NCBI RefSeq assembly: GCF_003286085.1
Contig: NW_020825294.1
Coordinates: forward strand, 10,314,501-10,378,500
DNA from: Drosophila persimilis
Lineage: Eukaryota > Arthropoda > Insecta > Diptera > Drosophilidae
Direction: 5' to 3'
Length of the DNA stretch: 64,000 bases
The notes beneath the pieces were generated by a model, which saw only the letters and a program-made list of their open reading frames with translations, did not search any database and was not told the DNA's origin. The number at the start of each line of letters is the position of its first letter. Within the stretch, counting starts at the first letter, position 1. Both the position numbers and the translations under genes were made by a program. Positions 52,740 through 64,000 of this stretch are shown here, piece after piece.

Positions 52740-53746
52740 TTATACCCGATACTAAGTCAGTATGGCTCTGCTCCGGCAGAGGCCGCTAATATTAAACGAC
52801 ACGACAAAGAGTGCGTGCGAGAGAGACAGAAAATCAGTCTGAGCGTGACGTCACGCGCTGCGTAGCCACTGCAAATTGATTTGTTTCCTTTGGCTATGGT
52901 CGTTATATATGATTCTGCGTTTTTAGTTTTCTCGAATCTGCAATATTGTGCATGCAACAGATTTTCGTCCTTTGTGTAGGCGGAAGGGGGTGGGGCGAAA
53001 TTTTGAGATACAAGTTTTTTAGTAAGATCTAACAGGAGTGCGGATACCAAATTTGGTTACTCTAACCTTAATAGTCTCTGAGATTTGTGAATATCCCCAG
53101 ATTTTCGTCCTTTGCGGGGGCGGAAGCGGGTGTGGCGAAATTTAGAAACAAACTCGTCTCGGTCCGATATATTAGGAGTCTGGATACCAAATTTGGTTGC
53201 TCTAGCTTTTATAGTCTCTGAGATCTAGGCGCTAATGTTTTACTCTAAGCAAAGCCGCCTATGCTACGTGTGTGTTAGAGAGAGACAGGGCGAGAAAAAA
53301 TGAAATTGTTTTCTTGATGCTGGCTATAATAATAATACGATCCAATTCAGATTCTGCAGTCTAAAAGATATGGTCATTCTCTACGATTCTGCGTTTTCTC
53401 GTTATCGTTAGTTTTCTCGTTGGTTTTCTCATATCTTTAAAAATGTGGATGCCACCGATTTTCGTCCTTTGTGGGGGCGGGACGAAGTTTTGAAATAGTT
53501 TTGTAGCAGTGACATATCACAGAAGTCTGGATCCAAAACATCGTTGCTCTAGCTCTTATAGTCTTTGAGCATTAGGCGCTGAAGGGGACGGATAGACAGA
53601 CATGCATCAATCGGCTCGGCTATTGATGCTGATCAAGAATATATATACTTTATGGGGTCGGAAACGATTCCTTCTGGACGTTACACTCATCCACTTTTAC
53701 CACAAATCTAATATACCCCAATACTCATTTTGAGTATCGGGTATAA
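52740..53746. mobile_element. DINE-1/Helitron-like repeat element with inverted termini
   Basis: The left end TTATACCCGATACT is the exact inverse of the right end AGTATCGGGTATAA. Just outside the left end is a hairpin, GAGTTGC (52711-52717) with GCAACTC (52728-52734), which may be part of the element. Inside are three degenerate copies of a unit of about 125 bp starting ATTTTCGTCCTTTG (near 52961, 53100 and 53457) and ending TAGTCT(C/T)TGAG. A terminal CGGCTATTGATGCTGATC stretch typical of INE-1/DINE-1 sequences follows. No transposase or Rep/helicase is encoded. The element sits between the two U2 genes. Confidence 0.82.
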
Positions 53747-53953
53747 AAAGGCAATGCAGTACTAGGGATAACCCAACTTCTTGACTAAAATCTAAAAATG
53801 TTGTGAATGAGGTTGTATTGAAAGAGGAGATCTCACAGGGCGCTGTACACATACTCTTCATAATAATAGTAACCCAGCAGTTACCTACTTCAGTTCGGTA
53901 AACGGATTTGTTAAAAGGCAGAGGAATCAATTCGAAAACATTTTCTGTGTCCC

Positions 53954-53974
53954 TATAATTCCCAAGTGGTTCTG
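53954..53974 (+). promoter_or_regulatory. PSEA promoter element of U2 copy 2
   Basis: It contains TATAATTCCCAAGTGGTTCT, about 43-63 bp upstream of the second U2 gene. It differs from the copy 1 PSEA at several positions, while the transcribed regions are identical. Confidence 0.9.
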
Positions 53975-54016
53975 GCTGAGCACCTGTGGCCAGGCGGTTG
54001 TTTTCCGTGTCCAGTT

Positions 54017-54208
54017 ATCGCTTCTCGGCCTTATGGCTAAGATCAAAGTGTAGTATCTGTTCTTATCAGCTTAACATCTGATAGTTTCTCCATTGGAGAA
54101 CAACAAATGTTAAACTGATTTTTGGAATCAGACGGAGTGCTAGGGGCTTGCTCCACCTCTGTCGCGGGTTGGCCCGGTATTGCAGTACCGCCGGGATTTC
54201 GGCCCAAC
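54017..54208 (+). ncRNA. snRNA:U2: U2 spliceosomal snRNA, copy 2
   Basis: All 192 nt match copy 1 (51644-51835): branch-site pairing segment, Sm site and 3' stems. Only the transcribed part and a PSEA are shared; other flanking DNA differs. It lies 268 bp past the right end of the DINE-like element and points toward the 3' end of JHBP gene 2. Confidence 0.98.
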
Positions 54209-54676
54209 TGATAAATACATTTCACACAGTAGAAAAATTAGGTTACGACTAGCTTGAGTCTTGCTCAATTGCACTTTATTGCTCGCACTTGGCCCGTGAT
54301 ACTCGCCACATCCCATTGTCGACTTCAGGTCGGCCGACCTAGGCACCACAGCCTGCACTTAACCTATAAACGCGATTATCATTAGAGGTAGGTCACCCAG
54401 AGGGGCGCGATTTCGAAAAAAAATGAATGAATTTACGCACATACCCGGTTGGACGCTGAGCTGGGGCATGAAATGGCCGATTAAAACTAGTTTTTTTTTT
54501 ATATTTCCATTATTCCAGCTGGCTGGGCTTGTAAAGGGCAAGCTCCAATGGCGCCTAGAATGAAATGGTCATTAAATTATACAATAATTATTATTTAACT
54601 GCACCTTGGCAATATAATCATTTATTTATGCACTATAAAGCCATCATCACAAATTGTAAAACTATAACTAATTGAA

Positions 54677-55712
54677 CTACTCCTTGATAAACTGATCGAT
54701 GGGAACCAGTTCTAGAGACTCGTTGAACATGCGCAGTAAGAGGGGCTGCCAATACTGACGCGTCTCAGGCAGCATGATTCCATAGATATCGCGCCAATAT
54801 TGATTGGCGACATTGAGGGCTATTTGATCTGCAAGTAGAGATTCAGAAATTCCGTTAAGCCATCGGGATCAATCAGACATTCGTCAAAAGTTGCGGTAAT
54901 GACCGGTAAAAGGTCATTCCAACTGATTTATTCGCTGTAATGATATTTATTTTCCTATCACTGCGGGTAAACTCACCCAGTTCTGGATCTGGGAAAATTC
55001 CATTGGCTTTGATGGTCAAATCTCCAATCTTTGGCTTTGTATCGATGCCGGTGAGGCGCAAAAACCGATGCCCGTCCTTCTCGTACAGCTCTCCTTCAGT
55101 TAACGTGGTCGTCTCCACATCCACTGGAAAAATCAAGTCAATTAGAAAGGCCCCAAGCCCAAGCCCAACTCGAAACCCAAACCACACTCACTCAGCGTTA
55201 CGTTGAATTCGCCTTTGGGCTTCAGCTGGAGCTGATTCACCTGCATGTCGGCCTTGTAGCTGCCCACAATGTTCATCTTGGGCATGTAGGTGACCAGGCG
55301 CAGCTTGACTTTGTCGCCATTGACCTTGATGCTCACTTGTTTGGCGGTGTTGGCCGCGAATCCGTAGATCTTGGCATTCCGGACGGTGATACGGCCGTTG
55401 ACAGTCCCACTGGAGTACTGAAAGCTCGTGCGGTTGAGATGGAAGGGCTCATAGGGCGGGATTTTCAGCTCGGGATTGCCGTCCTTGAGACGAGGCGTCA
55501 CCGTATTGAATATCTCCTTGATGCACTCCCCAAGCTTGTCCTCGTCCGTTGAGCATTTCGGCAAATCGTTCGCTGTGGAAAGCCGATAACGAGTAATGCA
55601 AACTCTCGTGTCTTGGAAAATTGTACACACCCGAAAAGTATTTACTACTAGCAGCGGGAGCTGCATTGACTCCTACAGCCACCAGGCACAGCAATCCAAT
55701 AACGTATTGCAT
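54677..55712 (-). CDS. Takeout/JHBP-family secreted protein 2
   Basis: Four exons: 55712-55631, 55572-55192, 55123-54977 and 54828-54677, phase-1 introns throughout, 253 aa (typical family length). Signal peptide MQYVIGLLCLVAVGVNA. The JHBP domain starts DLPKCSTDEDKLGECIKEIF, with two conserved cysteines. It continues through NGRITVRNAKIYGFAAN, KPKGEFNVTL, LTIKANGIFPDPELG and ends WQPLLLRMFNESLELVPIDQ. It belongs to the family of secreted hydrophobic-ligand carriers (juvenile hormone binding proteins, Takeout). Exons 2 and 3 have exactly the same length (381 and 147 nt) as in JHBP gene 3, indicating tandem duplication. TATA/Inr at 55816-55850; poly(A) signal at 54621-54626. Confidence 0.93.
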
Positions 55713-55815
55713 TTCGATGATCTGTTAATATATTTTGTAGATTCTGTGTATTTTGTATATCCGTTCTATGCCTGATCGGCTGTTCAAACTTGCGGCTAGA
55801 ACGTTTGCGAACAAC

Positions 55816-55850
55816 TGAATCTCTCAGACACCAAGTCGAGCTATTTTATC
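55816..55850 (-). promoter_or_regulatory. TATA and initiator of JHBP gene 2
   Basis: GATAAAATAG (55850-55841) and an initiator ATTCAGTT with the likely start A at 55816, about 32 nt apart. The 5' UTR would be 104 nt. Confidence 0.6.
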
Positions 55851-57460
55851 TCAAAATTAGCACAACGCTGCACATTCCTAGTCAGAGACTATCGCCTGGA
55901 GACTGGAGACTGTAGACTAGAGCGCCGCTTAGCTCGTACTAAACTGAGTACATTTTACTTGTAAATCAGCAGAGCATTATCGGGCAGACAGTTAGACTTT
56001 GACTGATCGCAAAACCGGCTCCGTCCCCCTGATTTATAATGTCGTATTATTAAATGGTAAAATTATTGAAAATATAATAGCCTACGACAACGATGATTTG
56101 CGACAAATCATTTTAATAATTACCTATTCCTATTTATCACGGATGAATTATTTTGGCCATGCCCTAGGATAGTTTTTTGACGACACCGTCGAAGGGCCTG
56201 GTCGAAGATTAAACCTGAAGAGAGCTTCAGTGCTTCAGTGAGTCATTTCCGTATAAATGTTCAATTAGATATGCACCATTCCACTGTGAACTGTACTTTT
56301 TGCTCGCCCTAGAAACGGAGATACTTACATGTGTCATACATATGTACATATATTCCATTGAGTTCTGACTTGTACGAGTATGAATTGTTACACTGTGCAA
56401 CAGACTTCTGACTTACTGCCGCCATAGAGCTGGTTTTCTGAAATTTGGCTTCTGGCTTATTCTCGTGTAGTGCTTCAAGCTGTGTTCAAGTACTTATGTA
56501 TAATATTTAATTATTGTATGCAGTGATCTTTCTGGTTAGTGTTTAGGTATAGCCGGGCTTACGTAAGATTAAATATAAATTAAATTTGTATGCCAATTCT
56601 AGAGTTAGTCACGTAATTTCAAACGATTTGTTCAGTGTACCTAATCCCTAATTATTGTCGAGCAGATCTCGTTTAAAATTAATGCAAGAAAGCTATACCC
56701 TTTAATCGTGTTAGGGTACCCACATTCCGTTCGTCTCGGAAATGTATAAGTGGATATCTAAATTAAGTTTGTTTTATATAATAATAATGCAAATAAAATA
56801 AAAAGGATATTGTGTTCTACAGTCGATGTGTTGGGCCTATTCACCACAACATCTAGTCTTGTTATAGAAATATTATGGACGATTATCAAGCAAACGCACA
56901 TAATTAAATTCAAAGAGATGTACGTCCATACTGAATTTGTACAATCAAAACTAGAGGCATGTGATAAAAGATTCAACGATAATTAACTCCAGCCAAACTG
57001 ATTCGATGAGGACAAGCGTCGATACAATCAACCAAGGCCAGTCAGCGGCAAGTACGAGTCTAACCAACTTTCTTTTGGGTAGCACAAGTTCCTGGGAAAG
57101 CTAATCACTTTCTATAAACGATAGCAAGTGCACTAACAATCATGGTAGTGTTTAGTGGTAGGTACCTACATTTCTTTATTTTTTTGCTATATCTATTCAT
57201 ATATCTATTATTGCCTCAATGTATTGTGTGTCCATGAATATAGTGCTATGAAAGTAGGAATTCTTAGTAGGCTGACTTTCGGGTCATACCGATACATTGG
57301 TAGATCGGTTAATATTGATTTGTTTCAAGTAAATCAAGTATTCGTGGGATTTGATACTCTTTATTGCGATACAAACTATCTTAACACCTTGAGCTGAACA
57401 TATAGAACCGAAGTGTTTAAATACTACTACAACAATGGGTAGCTAAGTCAAAGAATTCTC
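55851..57460. other. Intergenic region between JHBP genes 2 and 3
   Basis: AT-rich with no supported gene. A minus-strand poly(A) signal for JHBP gene 3 lies at 57360-57365, about 100 nt after its stop codon. Sequence near 56694-56735 (CTATACCCTTTAATCG..GGGTACCCA) looks like a repeat remnant. Confidence 0.4.
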
Positions 57461-60291
57461 TCAATTCTTGGTCACCAGCATATCGAATGGTAGGGCAGCA
57501 AAGAAATCATTTGAGGACTTCAGAATCAGGGGCTGCCAGGTGGCCAGTGTCTCGGGCAGCATGGCCTGATAGAGCTGCCGCCAGTACTGGTTTATAAAGT
57601 CCAAGATGACATCGTCTGCACACACACAAGAGACACAAGAGTTTTAGAGAGTGGTTTTAGTAATTAGGGCGCGATGGAGCTTACTCAGAGCCGGATCGGG
57701 CACCAGGCCGTTGGCGTAGAAACGCAGGTCGCCCACTTTGGGCTCAGTCTCCAGTTTGGTCAAACGCAAGTAAGTGTGACCGTCCCGCTCGTACAGCTCC
57801 CCGGTGGGCCTCGCTCTCATGGTGACATCGGCTGCAGGTAAACGCAAATAAATTATATATAATGTTTAGCTGTGGGCAGGGTAGCTTTAATGGACTCACT
57901 GAGGGTGACGTTAAAGGTGCCCTTTGGGGTGAGCTTCAGGTCGTTGAGCTTGATGTCTGCTTTGTAGGCGCCCTCGACCAGCATTTGGGGGACGTGCGAG
58001 AGAATCTCCATCCGCACCTGTCCGTTCTTCAGACGGAAGTTGACCTTGTCCACAATGCCCTCGCTGAGGCCATGCACGACCACGTTCTTCATGGCAATGC
58101 GTCCCTGCAGCAGACCCGAGTTGTAGCTGTAGGAACTTTTGCCCATCTCGAAAGGATCCAGCGGCGGAATGTTCAGCTCACTGATGCCGTACTTCATGCG
58201 AGGGGTAATCAGCTGGAGGCCCTGCTTGATGCACTCGTTGATATTGAGATCGCTCTCCCGACAGGTCGGTATATCGCCGGCTGTTGAATGCCAAACGAAT
58301 CAGATTAGAACGAGATTAGGCGGACCCTGACATATTTAGCCACACATAAACGCTAGATATATCGTTTACGATCTATGCGCTTATGCTCAGAACGTGACAT
58401 TTTCCAGTTGAGAATTTTCAGCTTCAGTTTGCGTAATCGTCGTTTTGCTGCTCACATAATTGTCAACGTCATGCGCAATTTATCTGCTGTTTGGCTTTTG
58501 TTTTTGCTTGTGTTCCGAACGAGAATTACTACGAGTACGTTCAATTAAAAGAGTTTCTACTGTACTGTCGAGCATTGGCTATACATCAGTTGTTCGCAAC
58601 GCGCTTGTTTCGCCTCGACTCCGCTTGTAATTAAGACTTTTTGCATTGCGCTGCCGTGGACAAGGTCGTCCGTCGGAAGTGGCAATACCACACAAAAGAC
58701 TTAAGCCACGAACTTGTCCGGCTCTGCCGAATAATCCAGCCAGTGGCAAAGTACAGTCCAAACGAAACGATTCTATTTTTATATTTATGACAAAAAACCA
58801 CTTGGTTAGCCACAATGAATAGCATGACAATACAAAATTAACTAAATAGAACCTAAATCTGAATCAAACAAAAATAGACTTGAAATAAATGAACCAAAAA
58901 CTGCCAAACAAACCATTTCGTGTATCCCATTAATGCAAAAATACTATGTGCATATTTCCCCTCTTCTAGGCATCAATTATTTTTTATAAGCTTCTCAGCC
59001 CTAAATGCAAAGGCTTTCACTTCCAGAATGCTAATCGTGATATTATATATTTTGTTTGCTTGTAGACCCACTGAATGGCACTTTGCAAACCATTTACAGA
59101 TTGCACAAAGCTGGATTAATTATGGTAATCAATAAAAGTAAATAGAATCTTACTCTTTGTATACTAGTATTATAAGAATCTGTGTGCTTAGCTCGATAGA
59201 ATTTGTCACATTTTGTTGCGATCCCACAACTACTTATTGTGCAACGCCATTGTTTTAAGGAAAAACGGTTTGAACTTTGACTCCTAAGTAGGCTGATTGC
59301 TTTGTTATAAAATTCACACAAGCGTTGCGTGCCTCACACGATTATTGCTATTAGGAGATGGCGATCTTTTCGCTTCTATTGAATTTCGTTATTTATCTGC
59401 TAATACATACGACAGCTTTTAAGATAATATATCAAGCGTCCCTACTTCCAATGGCGACAAATGGATTAAGTCCAACTTAGGATAAACACTTAACCCTAGG
59501 AAATCCTCTTACGATTTGTATTCAATTGCCAGCCAAATAAAATTGCAATATCCAAAGACTTAGGCAGAAAAATGAGATGGTTTTAGTTCACACTTTAAAT
59601 CAATTTTTTAATTTGATCCTACATTGAAATCTTCATAAAAAACTTTCAAATATAAGATCCTTGTGAGCTTATTTATTCGTCTCTATTACCAACCCAGACT
59701 AATCCTTTGTTACTATTATCTAGCCATACTTAGACTCATCACAATATCGAGAGTTGTTTCCTAACCACTGCGTAAAGCATTTTCATTCTCAACATTTTAC
59801 TGAATATTATTATCGAACACGTTTTCATGGTTTTGTTTGCTAAATTATACGCAAAATTTGCACAAATCTGACCACACAAATATAAGAAGATGACAGAAAC
59901 TGCAATCTGTGATTTTACTGAAACCATTGGCTATAACCAGCTAAAGTTGTTATTATTTTGTGTGGTTTTCTCAATGACACAAGCACTTGGAGCACAAAAT
60001 CTAAGATATCTGTGCACTGTATTGTGTCTTCTTTAAACTAAAAAGTACACGGCTAAAAGTTTCAGACTATATTTCAGAGTATATAGAAATAAATGGCACA
60101 AAAGAGGTGTTTTTCGCAAATGGAATATTTAGTGGGCAGGGCACAGTTTTTGTCACACTTTTATATTATTTTTAGCACTCACATAATTCTCGGACGGGCT
60201 TGAACTCAACGGGCGGCAGCTCTGGTTCGAAATCCTCTGCCAGACTCACTCCGCACAGTGCGACCAAAACGATATTCCACAATAGTTTCAT
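57461..60291 (-). CDS. Takeout/JHBP-family secreted protein 3
   Basis: Four exons: 60291-60183, 58280-57900, 57831-57685 and 57615-57461, all phase-1 introns, 263 aa. Exon 1 encodes the signal peptide (MKLLWNIVLVALCGVSLA) and an acidic linker (EDFEPELPPVEF). The domain begins SGDIPTCRESDLNINECIKQ with the conserved cysteines, then SGLLQGRIAMKNVVVHGLSE, LTPKGTFNVTL, GDLRFYANGLVPDPAL and the C-terminal FFAALPFDMLV. It has the same hydrophobic-ligand carrier fold as its two neighbours. The 1.9-kb first intron separates the signal exon. Start chosen because it is the only ATG giving a signal peptide with a phase-1 donor (TTAT|GTGAGT). Confidence 0.92.
58281..60182 (-). other. First intron (1.9 kb) of JHBP gene 3
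   Basis: Bounded by TTAT|GTGAGT at 60182 and TTCAACAG before 58280. It is AT-rich and no further exon is supported. Confidence 0.5.
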
Positions 60292-60427
60292 AATCTTTGG
60301 TTGTTTTTATAGATAGCTCTTGGTGATGAATTCCTAGTAGCTCTGTGACTTTTTCTTTCTTTCTTCGGTTTGGTTTACTTTCTGGGGAGGAATAGGAACC
60401 TGGCCCATGCAAATGCGAATCGACGTC

Positions 60428-60460
60428 TGAGACTTTCGATCGGAGTGGGGCTTTTATTTA
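60428..60460 (-). promoter_or_regulatory. Possible TATA-like/initiator pair of JHBP gene 3
   Basis: TAAATAAAAG (60460-60451) with TCAGAC whose A is at 60428, 32 nt away. It is a weaker match than the promoters of the neighbouring genes. The 5' UTR would be about 137 nt. Confidence 0.4.
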
Positions 60461-63400
60461 TGGCCAGAAAGCAAATCAAATCAAATCCAATAGAAGCGAA
60501 ATTGCAAAGACAAACGACAATGCAAACACAAACACTGAGGCTCGACAATAGCGAAATAATAGGGATTGGGAGGGGGAAGTGGAGGCGGGATGCCTCTGTT
60601 CGCCGGCGAAACGAAAATAGTCACAGATTGGAACTAGGGATGGGACTGGATGGACTCACGAGGATAATTGACCAGCATGAAACATCAATATGTATTGTGT
60701 ATAATTTTAATTGAATTTAAGATTTAATTCTAGAATATAGAGAACATCGCCCTTATGCAGCTCTGCTGTTGCACGAAGCTTGCACGAAATGGAGTTTTGC
60801 AGTGACTGCCCATCCATGCCCATCTCTACGAGTACGTGAAACTAATGACGATTCAGACGACAAGATCGTCGTCGTTGTCGTTGACAGAGAGTCAGCAGCG
60901 AAATACAAACGACATTATTAAATCCCCACCCAGAGTCGTGAAGTTGAAGCCACCAATCACCCAACGACTTGACTCGATGCGATTCGACTCGCCTCGACTT
61001 GGCTCGACCCAAACCGACCCGATGCGACTACGACTACGACTACTACTACGACAACCCCCATCAGATCCAAATACTACCAACTAACGGCAATCGACTACCG
61101 GCAGCTGTCGGATGCGCTTGAAGCCGCTTTTGATGTTTCCTCGTCTTGCATGGGGTCCGACGTCTCCAGATCTTAGTCTCGGTGTCGCTGTGGCACTGGA
61201 ATGGATTCGCTTCTGGGTAACGCGATTAAAACAAACACTCAATTAGTTTGCCCAGCACTCGGATCCATTCCACCTCCACTGTTTAGGGATTAGTCACTCC
61301 TCGATTGTAGGGGCAACTATACAAAGGTCTTTCTGGGATCACCGACAGATTTGCAGCGGTACAGAATCTCTCATCTTGTTTGAGGAAACTATCCATTAAT
61401 TTAGCAAGCACTGCAATTACTTTGTAAATTTTATAGGTTACATAGTTCTCATGAAAACGTATTTATTTAAAGCCATGTACACCCCATCATTAAATGGCGC
61501 TACACAACTGATAACATTTTTTTAAGATAGTTGTAGTACACTAACTTTGTTTAAATTAATGCTTTTGGTGTCAAAAGATAAAAACTACTCTTAGATTATT
61601 TTTAAAAGCTACATATGGTTTTTCAACGATCATTCTTATGGCAGTGCTACGATTTGTATGATCTTTGGTAATCTTTTTTAAGCTTCGATGGTAGCTTCCG
61701 ATAGCACCCAATTCGAACTTGCATACGAGTGCACAGTATATTCATATATTTTGAGAGCATTTGCATGCATAGCTGTGTACATACATATGTAATTACGGGT
61801 AGTTGCTCAAGATAAGAGGTTTCATAGATAAGGTTCTCGTACATAATTCAAATTTTCAATTGCACATCAACTGCACTTGAATTTTCCCGTGAACATTGTA
61901 TTTCCAAAGTGCGTCGAAGCTTCGGCACGTGCTTGAAGTGATAATTGACGTATGACACACACAAGCTCGTCACATCGTAATCCAGAATAAGTAGAAGCTT
62001 CTAAGTTTTTTAAAAAGTGTATAATTAAGTTAATACCATGAGTTTGGCAGCTGAATTGGGTTCAAAACAAGGTACACGGATTTGAAAAAGGGAGGAAATT
62101 GGTGTTCAATCTAACTATTCACTTATAACACAAAGGGCATTGGAGTAATTAACTTAATGGAACATGTTATGTAGGGATTGGGGAAGATTGAATTTAGATT
62201 AAACTGGTTTAGATATAAATATATTTATTTGTATAATTATTTAAAGGTTTCATTGAGTTGTCGGGGTGGCGGTTATTTATTAATCAGGTAAAGTCCCTCA
62301 ACATTTCTAAATGCATACATATATGGAAAGATCTACCTGGAAATATTGAAATTATAATACGAAATTGTATTAATTGATTTGATTTTAATTTAAAGTTATA
62401 ATATACCATAAAATAATATATTGCTCAAATATACTCTATTATTTTATACAATTATCTACCTAGATTTATGTATTTCAAGAACTCTAATCAGTGCTCACCA
62501 TGCTCATCGTAGTTTCAATTGCATATCTTATCTCAGTCTGCGCTCATTCTCAGAAAGTTCCTAGAGCGCGCCATTTCCCACGTCGATCTATTCGCTGACC
62601 TACCACACGAGAGACACCCAACCCCCAGTCCCAATCTCAAACCTTATCAACTCTCGTCTGCCTTTTGCAACCCAAGTAAAAGTCATTCCAAGGCAAACCT
62701 CCGAGACCTCATCTTATCGGCATCTATTGCAAGAGACTCCAGACTGACAGGGGCATTACGGTTTCCCAGAACTGGAACCTTTAAAATAACTGAGGCACAA
62801 CACACAGAAGTTCTACACATACACACATTCATACATAAGAGTAGTACATATCTTATCAATGGCGACGAAGACAAAAGAGGATAGACAAATGAGGCCGCAA
62901 AATGCATTTGGGCAAAAACCAAATCGAAAAATTGAAAAATTGAACAAGAATACTCGTAACACAATCGGCTTTGACAGAAGCTGCGACAATGGATAATGGC
63001 CAAGCCCGGAATAACCAGCAAAAGAGGAACAAACACGAATTGAATGAGCATCGGACATCGCATTGTCTAGTACATCGGACAAACAATAGGCGCGCATTTT
63101 GCCACCTACGGCGGAGGCAGGCGACAGGCGACAGGCTACAGTGGACGATGGACGATGGATTCCATTTGTCCAGCAAATTTGTCCAGGCGTCCAAACATCT
63201 GACAGAATGCTGACAAGAACAAACATGCACAGAGACCCAGCCCCAGCGCAGCGGGTGTCGTCTCGCTCTGCCCTGGTACTGGTACTGGTAGGTAAAATAG
63301 GTTGTGCGAAAGGGATGGGACGCGCGCATATGCAGCGGGATCGTACGCGTGCGTATGCATGCGCAGGCGCAGAGGCCGGGCGCAGGCAAATCAACTGATT

Positions 63401-63528
63401 TTACGATCTTGTTTGTGTTTTGCAAAAAAAACATTTCTACTCGATTTTGTGTAAACAGAGCCATAAACTGCTTGGCTTGGCGGATTACAGGGGGCGGCAC
63501 TAGTGATAAGCGCATCCACGCGGGTGCA
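60461..63528. other. Intergenic region between divergent JHBP gene 3 and the terminal gene
   Basis: It contains a CGACT/TACGAC simple-repeat tract at about 60960-61055 and otherwise AT-rich DNA. ORFs of up to 219 codons near 62813-63515 on the minus strand lack splice or family support. No gene is called. Confidence 0.4.
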
Positions 63529-63563
63529 TATAAGACAAGTAGAGCGGCAACGGGTCATCAGTC
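63529..63563 (+). promoter_or_regulatory. TATA and initiator of the terminal gene
   Basis: TATAAG at 63529-63534 and the initiator TCAGTC at 63558-63563 with the start A at 63560, 31 nt downstream. The predicted 5' UTR is 41 nt, before ATG 63601. Confidence 0.75.
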
Positions 63564-63600
63564 AATCAAGTGACATAGAGATCAGAACATCATCGGCAGA

Positions 63601-64000
63601 ATGCAGTCCACGGAGAGCAACAGTCAAATCTACCGCCACAAGAAGTTCGATTTTGGGCGATCGGCAGACAAAGCCGATCTTCTCCTAAAGGAAGAGCTCA
63701 TCTCCCGCACTGGAACGCCCTACAGCAGTCGCAGTCGCAGCACTTACGATGAGTGGGAGGAGGACAGCACCAGCCTCAGTTCCAGTGAGTATGGAAGCAC
63801 CTTTCTCCCGCTGGCCAAGCGCCGACGTCTGGACACATCAACCACCGCAGCGGCATCGACTTCCTCATCCGCTTCATCCTCGCACTCTCTGACCTCGATC
63901 AGCGCTGCCGCTCTGCAAAACATATGCAAGTATCACGGAAACATGGTGCGGAAGTTTCCCAAAAAGGAGCGCACGCCCAAGGATCAGGAGCGGCGTAACA
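63601..64000 (+). CDS. N-terminal part of a possible bZIP-type transcription factor (runs off the window)
   Basis: ATG 63601 opens a frame that stays open to the last base (133 codons), so the gene is cut by the window edge. The sequence begins MQSTESNSQIYRHKKFDFG, then has a Ser-rich acidic stretch (TYDEWEEDSTSLSSSEYG), a basic KRRR, an Ala/Ser-rich linker, and ends in a basic run (FPKKERTPKDQERRN) that looks like the start of a bZIP basic region. A strong TATA/Inr promoter with a 41-nt leader supports the start. I recall small bZIP-like genes near the snRNA cluster in D. melanogaster (CG16813, CG16815), but cannot confirm orthology. An internal CCA|GTGAGTAT near 63783 looks like a donor but the frame continues well past it. 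Confidence 0.7.
   Translation, partial: MQSTESNSQIYRHKKFDFGRSADKADLLLKEELISRTGTPYSSRSRSTYDEWEEDSTSLSSSEYGSTFLPLAKRRRLDTSTTAAASTSSSASSSHSLTSISAAALQNICKYHGNMVRKFPKKERTPKDQERRN

Noticed and set aside
62813-63515. Minus-strand ORFs of 193 and 219 codons upstream of the terminal gene
   Set aside because: Overlapping frames in the promoter region of the plus-strand gene, with random-looking Cys/Ser/Arg-rich translation and non-ATG starts.

Overview
This is euchromatic genomic DNA from a fly of the genus Drosophila. Protein genes carry short introns with GT..AG borders. Polyglutamine tracts in one very large gene, fly-type snRNA promoters (PSEA boxes) and DINE-1/INE-1-like repeats all fit. Two U2 snRNA genes and a U5 gene beside takeout-like genes, NatB-like acetyltransferase genes and a DREP4 gene suggest chromosome arm 2L / Muller element B, near the D. 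melanogaster 34A-B snRNA cluster. The style of the DINE-like repeats suggests the obscura group. Both placements rest on memory of fly genomics, not on a search.

Layout: 1-1.9 kb is AT-rich, repeat-laden DNA ending in a housekeeping-type promoter (Motif 6/Motif 1) and a 435-bp hAT-type MITE with an 8-bp target duplication. 1.9-3.7 kb (+) is the apoptotic nuclease gene Drep4. 7.0-22.0 kb (-) is one ten-exon gene for a protein of about 2,520 residues with ALP/Enigma-like motifs, polyQ tracts and repeated FW motifs; its 3' end faces Drep4. 23.9-24.7 kb (+) is a small two-exon orphan gene. 25-30.9 kb shows no convincing gene. 31.0-32.8 kb holds two intronless, convergently oriented NAA20-like acetyltransferase genes. 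33.1-38.6 kb (-) is a five-exon CLIP-domain serine protease with a distant signal-peptide exon. 40.6-41.4 kb is a dead LINE fragment. 41.7-43.1 kb (-) is a secreted coiled-coil fibrinogen-domain protein. 44.9-60.3 kb (-) holds three takeout/JHBP genes with the same four-exon plan, interrupted by a divergent U5-U2 snRNA pair, a DINE-like element and a second U2 copy. 63.6 kb to the end (+) is the start of a gene that may encode a bZIP-type factor.

The genes do not form one pathway. The protease, fibrinogen-domain protein and JHBP proteins are all predicted to be secreted and may act in hemolymph or immune and lipid-carrier roles. The snRNA genes feed the spliceosome. Exons were joined by hand from splice-site sequence and reading-frame phase; for every spliced gene the joined coding length is an exact multiple of three.
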